Under the pieces are notes generated by a model that saw only the letters and a list, made by a program, of their open reading frames with translations, was not told the origin of the DNA and did no database searches. The position numbers and the translations under genes were made by a program. A stretch of DNA of 64,000 bases from Leptothrix discophora (lineage in GTDB: Bacteria > Pseudomonadota > Gammaproteobacteria > Burkholderiales > Burkholderiaceae_C), in assembly GCF_030705305.1 (NCBI RefSeq), contig NZ_JAUZEE010000006.1, positions 186,001-250,000 on the forward strand, read 5' to 3'. Positions 59,410 through 64,000 of this stretch are shown here, piece by piece; position 1 is the first letter of the stretch; every line of letters starts with the position of its first letter.

Positions 59410-60453
59410 ATGGACATCACCCAGCTGCTTGCGTTCTCAGTGCGCAACAAGGCCTCGGACCTGCACCTCTCGTCCGGCCTGCCGCCGATGATCCGGGTGC
59501 ATGGCGACGTGCGCCGGCTGAACGTCGATCCGCTGCCGCACAAGGCCGTGCATGACATGGTCTACGACGTCATGAACGACGCCCAGCGCAAGGTCTTCGA
59601 GGAGACGCTGGAGTGCGACTTCTCCTTCGAGATCCAGGGCCTGGCGCGCTTCCGGGTCAACGCCTTCAACCAGAACCGCGGTGCCGGCGCGGTGTTCCGG
59701 ACCATCCCGAGCAAGGTGCTGACGCTGGAGGAGCTGGCCTGTCCCAAGGTCTTCGCCGACCTCTCGCTCAAGCCGCGCGGCCTGGTGCTGGTGACCGGCC
59801 CGACCGGTTCGGGCAAGAGCACGACGCTGGCGGCGATGGTCAACCACCGCAACGAGAACGAGTTCGGCCACATCCTGACGGTCGAGGACCCGATCGAGTT
59901 CGTGCACGACTCCAAGAAGTGCCTGGTCAACCAGCGCGAGGTCGGCGCGCAGACGCTGACCTTCTCCAACGCGCTGCGCTCGGCGCTGCGCGAGGACCCG
60001 GACGTCATCCTGGTCGGCGAGCTGCGGGACCTCGAGACCATCCGCCTGGCGCTGACCGCCGCCGAGACCGGCCACCTGGTCTTCGGCACGCTGCACACCT
60101 CCAGCGCGGCCAAGACCATCGACCGGATGGTCGACGTCTTCCCGGCCGGCGAGAAGGAGATGGTCCGCTCGATGCTGTCGGAGTCGCTGATCGCGGTGAT
60201 CTCGCAGTCGCTGCTCAAGCGCCGCGACGGCAGCGGGCGCATCGCCGCGCACGAGATCATGCTGGGCAGCCCGGCGATCCGGAACCTGATCCGCGAGAAC
60301 AAGGTCGCGCAGATGTACTCGATCATCCAGACCGGCCAGGCCCAGGGCATGCAGACGCTGGACCAGTGCCTCGCCGACCTGGTGCGGCGCGGCTACGTGT
60401 CGGCCGCCGACGCACGCATGATCGCCCGCACGCCCGAGAACTTCCCCGGCTGA
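59410..60453 (+). CDS. pilT: Type IV pilus retraction ATPase PilT
   Basis: A 347-residue hexameric ATPase. Walker A GPTGSGKST is at 130-138, followed by the Asp box (TVEDPIEFVH), Walker B (DVILVGELRDLETI) and the His box (GHLVFGTLHTSSA), plus AIRNLIRENK, the AIRNLIRE motif needed for retraction. It powers twitching motility and DNA uptake. Confidence 0.96.
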   Translation: MDITQLLAFSVRNKASDLHLSSGLPPMIRVHGDVRRLNVDPLPHKAVHDMVYDVMNDAQRKVFEETLECDFSFEIQGLARFRVNAFNQNRGAGAVFRTIPSKVLTLEELACPKVFADLSLKPRGLVLVTGPTGSGKSTTLAAMVNHRNENEFGHILTVEDPIEFVHDSKKCLVNQREVGAQTLTFSNALRSALREDPDVILVGELRDLETIRLALTAAETGHLVFGTLHTSSAAKTIDRMVDVFPAGEKEMVRSMLSESLIAVISQSLLKRRDGSGRIAAHEIMLGSPAIRNLIRENKVAQMYSIIQTGQAQGMQTLDQCLADLVRRGYVSAADARMIARTPENFPG

Positions 60454-60465
60454 CCAGGAGCACAC

Positions 60466-61602
60466 ATGGAACGCGACCAGGCCTCGAAATTTATCAACGA
60501 CCTGCTGCGCCTGCTGGTCTCGCGCGGCGGTTCGGACCTGTTCCTGACCTCCGAATTCCCGCCCGCGATCAAGGTCGACGGCAAGGTCACCAAGGTCTCG
60601 CCGCAGGCACTGTCGGGCCAGCACACGCTGGCGCTGGCGCGCTCGGTCATGAACGACAAGCAGGCCGCCGAGTTCGAGCGCACCAAGGAGTGCAACTTCG
60701 CGATCTCGCCGCAGGGCGTGGGCCGCTTCCGCGTCAACGCCTTCATGCAGCAGGGCCAGGTCGGCATGGTGTTCCGGACGATCCCGAAGGACCTGCCGAG
60801 CATCGACAAGCTGGGCCTGCCCAACATCCTCAAGGACATCGTGATGACCAAGCGCGGGCTGGTCATCATGGTGGGCGCCACCGGCTCGGGCAAGAGCACC
60901 TCGCTGGCGGCGATGGTCGACCACCGCAACACGGTCGCCTACGACCACATCATCACCATCGAGGACCCGGTCGAGTTCGTGCACCCGCACAAGAACTGCA
61001 TCGTCACGCAGCGCGAGATCGGCATCGACACGCTGGGCTGGGAGGCGGCGCTGAAGAACACGCTGCGCCAGGCGCCCGACGTGATCCTGATGGGCGAGAT
61101 CCGCGACCGCGAGACCATGGAGCACGCGGTCGCGTTCTCGGAGACCGGCCACCTGTGCCTGGCCACGCTGCATGCCAACAGCGCCAACCAGGCGCTCGAC
61201 CGCATCGTCAACTTCTTCCCCGAGGAACGCCGCAGCCAGCTGCTGATGGACCTGTCGCTGAACCTCAAGGCCATGGTCAGCCAGCGCCTGCTGGCCCGCG
61301 AGGAAGGCAACGGCCGGATCGCGGCGGTCGAGATCCTGCTGAACACGCCGCTGATCGCCGACCTGATCTTCAAGGGCGAGGTGGCCGAGATCAAGGAGAT
61401 CATGAAGAAGAGCCGCGAGCTGGGCATGCAGACCTTCGACCAGGCGCTGTTCGACCTCTACGAAGGCCACTACATCAGCTACGAGGACGCGCTGCGCAAC
61501 GCCGATTCGGTCAACGACCTGCGCCTGCAGATCAAGCTCAAGAGCCACCGGGCGCGCAACACCGACTTCGGCTCGGGCACCGAGCACCTGTCGATCGTTT
61601 GA
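60466..61602 (+). CDS. pilU: Type IV pilus accessory retraction ATPase PilU
   Basis: A 378-residue PilT paralogue. Walker A GATGSGKS is at 137-144, Walker B DVILMGEIRDRETM and the His box GHLCLATLHANSANQ. It has the PilU-type C terminus (SYEDALRNADSVNDLRLQIK). It assists PilT-dependent retraction. It starts 12 bases after pilT; the two are one operon. Confidence 0.95.
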   Translation: MERDQASKFINDLLRLLVSRGGSDLFLTSEFPPAIKVDGKVTKVSPQALSGQHTLALARSVMNDKQAAEFERTKECNFAISPQGVGRFRVNAFMQQGQVGMVFRTIPKDLPSIDKLGLPNILKDIVMTKRGLVIMVGATGSGKSTSLAAMVDHRNTVAYDHIITIEDPVEFVHPHKNCIVTQREIGIDTLGWEAALKNTLRQAPDVILMGEIRDRETMEHAVAFSETGHLCLATLHANSANQALDRIVNFFPEERRSQLLMDLSLNLKAMVSQRLLAREEGNGRIAAVEILLNTPLIADLIFKGEVAEIKEIMKKSRELGMQTFDQALFDLYEGHYISYEDALRNADSVNDLRLQIKLKSHRARNTDFGSGTEHLSIV

Positions 61603-61645
61603 GCGCGTCGACACACGTGGCGGGCGTGCCACACGGGGGGGAGCT

Positions 61646-63829
61646 TTGGAAATCGTCGATTTCGTGGTCAGGCTGAGTGAGTCGCCTGACTACCTGCCCT
61701 TGCGGACGCTGGTGTCCGCCCTGGGCTTCATCGGCCCTGCCGTGCTCGCTGCGGGCAGGGTCGGTCTCTACCTGACGCGCCGTCGTGAGATCAGACGCAT
61801 CGAGATCGCGGATTCAGCCCGAACCTTTGCCCAGCACGAGATCGATGGGGCCATCGACAACTATGTCGAGCCGGCCTTCTCCTTGTCTCCGCCGAAGGAC
61901 GATGATCTTTTCCAGCGTGATGACAGTCAGCCCGCTTTCAAGGTCCTGAAGGAGTTTGTGCGAAATTCTTCCGGTCCCCGGCATCTCTTGATCATTGCCG
62001 ACGCAGGTGTCGGCAAGACGACCTTGCTGCTGAACCTGGTTGCGCGACCAGAGCGACTGGGCAACGACGTGAAGGTCGTCCTGCTGCCCTTGAAGTCCAA
62101 TGACCTCGCTCAGCAAATCGGTCGCATTCCCCTTCCAAGTCAGACGGTTCTTTTGCTCGATGCATTTGATGAGCAATATGACCGAGAGCTTGGATCGGTA
62201 AAAATTGGGGGATTGCAGCCTGTCCTGGAACGGGCCGCTGGATTTCGTCGGGTGATCGTGACCTGTCGTTCGACACTTTTTGCTTCGGACACTGAAGTAC
62301 CCACCGATACCGGTCTGACTGGGTCGGGGCCGCGCCCTGCAGGTGATTCAGGCACGCTCAAGTTCCTTCGCTGGTACTTGATGCCGTTTGACGATGCGAG
62401 GGTGAAGAAGTATCTCCAGCTCCGTATTCCATTCTGGTGCCTTGGCCGCCGTCGCCGCGTCATGCAGCATGTCCAGCGCCTCAGCCCATTGATGCGTCGG
62501 CCGATGCTGCTGAAACTCGTGCATGAATTGCGTGATGACTGGCAGGGTGGCAATGAGATATATCCGCTTTTTGAACATGTGGTGAATGGCTGGTTCGTTC
62601 GTGAGAGCGCCTGGTTCAAGAATCAGTTTCTCGAGCGTGCATCTCGAATCATGGCCGTCCACATCTATTCTCAAAGAGACCGCCGTCGCAAGGATTCCAT
62701 CTCTGCCGGGGAGATCGATGACTTGATCGAGTCGAGTGGATTGCTCGATGCCGGCAGCAGCGACCTTTCCCAAGGGGCTCGCCGAGCGGAGCAGTGGAAG
62801 TTCAAGACGCGGTCATTGATGGTGCGTGCGAGAGGCGCCACAGGCTATGTCGATGCCGAATACAAGTTCTCGCACCAGGCTATTCTTGAGTTCTTCGTCG
62901 TCCAGGCATTGATTGCAGGGGATGCCAGGGTGCAACTCTGCAGCTTCACGCCTCTGATGAAGGAATTCTTCGTCAGCTGGTTGCGTACGGCGGAGGCCGA
63001 CGCCCAGGAAGCGTCCTTGCGCGCCATCAGGGAATTGGATCTGGCCAAGACCGGGCTGTTTCCCTTCGCGACCGTCCAGCGCTCAGATGTTGATCAGGCG
63101 TCCGAAGGTGAACTGGTGTTCGTGGGAACAAACGACAAGGTCGGCTCACAACTGGATGCGTCATTCATGCAGCGAACGGACGTCAAGATCTTGTTGCATG
63201 ACGTGGAACAAGGCCGTCTGTTCAAGGTGCACGACTTGATGAGTGACATGGTCATCATCGTGCCGATGATCGAGAGTGATTCGGACCTGGGCCAGATCCT
63301 CGACCTGCGCTGCACGCGAGAGGCCCTTTCGGCCGGCTTCCCGAGCGGACTGCAGGTTCCCGACGCCTTCACCTTGCGGCGTGCTTTGCGCGTGATCGAT
63401 TCGACGATCGGCCTGTCACGCGCATTCGGCCGGCGCAACATGTACTGGTGCCGTCACCGGACCATGGGCTACGCGATTTTCCGGGTCAGCTCCGCTCAGT
63501 CGGTTCCACCTGCGTTGGCGGACGATCTCGATCGGCTCGGCAGTTTCACGTTCCGGGGCCGCAGCGGAAACCATGTGGTTGAAACGTTCAAGGTCTGGAA
63601 CATTTACCAGGCAGCTTGGGTGATCAACACCCAGGAACGGGGCCTCGGCTTGCACGCCCCGCTGGACCGGACAGCAACCGACTGGGCCAGCGGGCATGTC
63701 GGTGCGCTCACCGGTCGGTCCGAAGACGAGTTGAGCGTCTGCGGGATCAGCTTCGAATCGACCCTTGGACCGAGCTTGACGACGAGGTCCCGCCTGTTGG
63801 ATGAGGGCTCCCGCCGTTCGGTGGTTTGA
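61646..63829 (+). CDS. Membrane-anchored NACHT-type STAND NTPase with unknown C-terminal region
   Basis: A 727-residue protein. One membrane segment lies at residues ~20-44 (LVSALGFIGPAVLAAGRVGL), then a short linker and a NACHT-like module: Walker A ADAGVGKTT (118-126), Walker B LLLDAFDE (169-176, the NACHT form with a following small residue and a second acidic pair), sensor VIVTCRST (203-210) and the winged-helix end YKFSHQAILEFF (406-417). Residues ~430-727 are unlike any domain I know. The TTG start at 61646 has a purine-rich GGGGGAG just upstream at tight spacing; a GTG at 61664 is an alternative. Codons are less GC-rich than in its neighbours. Similar NTPases act in bacterial immunity, so defence is plausible but unproven. 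Confidence 0.75.
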   Translation: MEIVDFVVRLSESPDYLPLRTLVSALGFIGPAVLAAGRVGLYLTRRREIRRIEIADSARTFAQHEIDGAIDNYVEPAFSLSPPKDDDLFQRDDSQPAFKVLKEFVRNSSGPRHLLIIADAGVGKTTLLLNLVARPERLGNDVKVVLLPLKSNDLAQQIGRIPLPSQTVLLLDAFDEQYDRELGSVKIGGLQPVLERAAGFRRVIVTCRSTLFASDTEVPTDTGLTGSGPRPAGDSGTLKFLRWYLMPFDDARVKKYLQLRIPFWCLGRRRRVMQHVQRLSPLMRRPMLLKLVHELRDDWQGGNEIYPLFEHVVNGWFVRESAWFKNQFLERASRIMAVHIYSQRDRRRKDSISAGEIDDLIESSGLLDAGSSDLSQGARRAEQWKFKTRSLMVRARGATGYVDAEYKFSHQAILEFFVVQALIAGDARVQLCSFTPLMKEFFVSWLRTAEADAQEASLRAIRELDLAKTGLFPFATVQRSDVDQASEGELVFVGTNDKVGSQLDASFMQRTDVKILLHDVEQGRLFKVHDLMSDMVIIVPMIESDSDLGQILDLRCTREALSAGFPSGLQVPDAFTLRRALRVIDSTIGLSRAFGRRNMYWCRHRTMGYAIFRVSSAQSVPPALADDLDRLGSFTFRGRSGNHVVETFKVWNIYQAAWVINTQERGLGLHAPLDRTATDWASGHVGALTGRSEDELSVCGISFESTLGPSLTTRSRLLDEGSRRSVV

Positions 63830-63839
63830 GTGCTCCGGT

Positions 63840-63857
63840 GGGACCGGCGACGGTCCC
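63840..63857 (+). terminator. Hairpin after the NACHT gene
   Basis: Perfect 7-bp stem GGGACCG (63840-63846) / CGGTCCC (63851-63857) closed by a GCGA tetraloop (GNRA type), 10 bases after the stop. The stem sequence is the same as the hisH-hisA hairpin. No T-run. GGACCGGCGAC recurs about 43 bases further on. Confidence 0.5.
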
Positions 63858-63945
63858 CGCAGGTCAACCTGTTCTGGTCGGTCGGACCGGCGACACCCGA
63901 GTCGCCATGCCGCGAGAATGCGCCGGTTTCAACCAGGAGCTGGCC

Positions 63946-64000
63946 ATGAGCAACAAGACCTACGAATCCACCCCGTCGCGACGCGTCGCCTTCCTCGGCC
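63946..64000 (+). CDS. Start of an NAD(P)-dependent dehydrogenase (3-hydroxyisobutyrate type), cut by the window end
   Basis: Only 18 codons are visible, ending in RRVAFLG, which is the first strand and start of a Rossmann glycine loop. AGGAG at 63935-63939 precedes the ATG. In related genomes a 3-hydroxyisobutyrate/6-phosphogluconate dehydrogenase-like gene with this opening often follows pilU (recollection), hence the tentative call. Confidence 0.5.
   Translation, partial: MSNKTYESTPSRRVAFLG

Overview
The window is high-GC chromosomal DNA of a flagellated, respiring betaproteobacterium, most likely Burkholderiales of the Leptothrix/Rubrivivax/Sphaerotilus or Comamonadaceae type. I infer this from gene order (ibaG-murA-hisGDCBHAF, hisIE-hinT-tatABC facing a DegP-like protease and nif3, flhB-flhA-flhF-flhG-like-fliA, yggS facing pilT-pilU), from a short HisG, and from palindromic intergenic repeats of a kind I associate with this group. 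No database search was possible.

Layout: 1-3.8 kb holds seven small accessory genes (Ig-like secreted protein, SRPBCC, methyltransferase, YCII-like, SnoaL-like, two membrane proteins). 3.75-6.4 kb has a TetR regulator divergent from an ABC-2 exporter. 6.4-14.3 kb is ibaG, murA and the histidine operon through hisF. 14.4-23.1 kb has a two-component pair divergent from a chemotaxis operon (a small CheZ-motif protein, cheY, cheA, two receptors). 23.1-25.5 kb is an accessory scar with an IS5-family remnant, a lipoprotein, a HEPN-like protein and an IS3-family remnant. 25.5-31.9 kb has an orphan FtsX-type permease, a ygiD-like dioxygenase, a GST, nif3 and a DegP/DegS-type protease. 31.9-36.0 kb has tatC-tatB-tatA-hinT-hisE-hisI on the minus strand, then pdxA. 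36-43.2 kb has ubiA, a GGDEF-EAL protein, oxyR, a dihaem cytochrome c and an HD-GYP protein. 43.3-51.5 kb is a flagellar operon ending in fliA and a soluble chemoreceptor. 51.5-58.6 kb has a haemerythrin, gdhA, proC, putA and a divergent Lrp-type regulator. 58.6-64 kb has yggS, pilT, pilU, a NACHT-type NTPase and the start of a dehydrogenase.

How it fits together: motility dominates (flagellar export and assembly, sigma-28, chemotaxis phosphorelay, twitching ATPases, two c-di-GMP enzymes). The histidine pathway is split between two oppositely oriented blocks, hisGDCBHAF at 8-14 kb and hisIE at 34 kb, as expected after an inversion of the segment between them. PutA, ProC and GdhA bring proline, glutamate and 2-oxoglutarate metabolism together.

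The best candidates for something new are the membrane-anchored NACHT NTPase with an unrecognised C-terminal half, inserted after pilU, and the small HEPN-like gene in the IS-flanked island. Also notable are a FlhG-like protein without a P-loop, and a palindromic repeat translated as the N-terminal extension of HisH.
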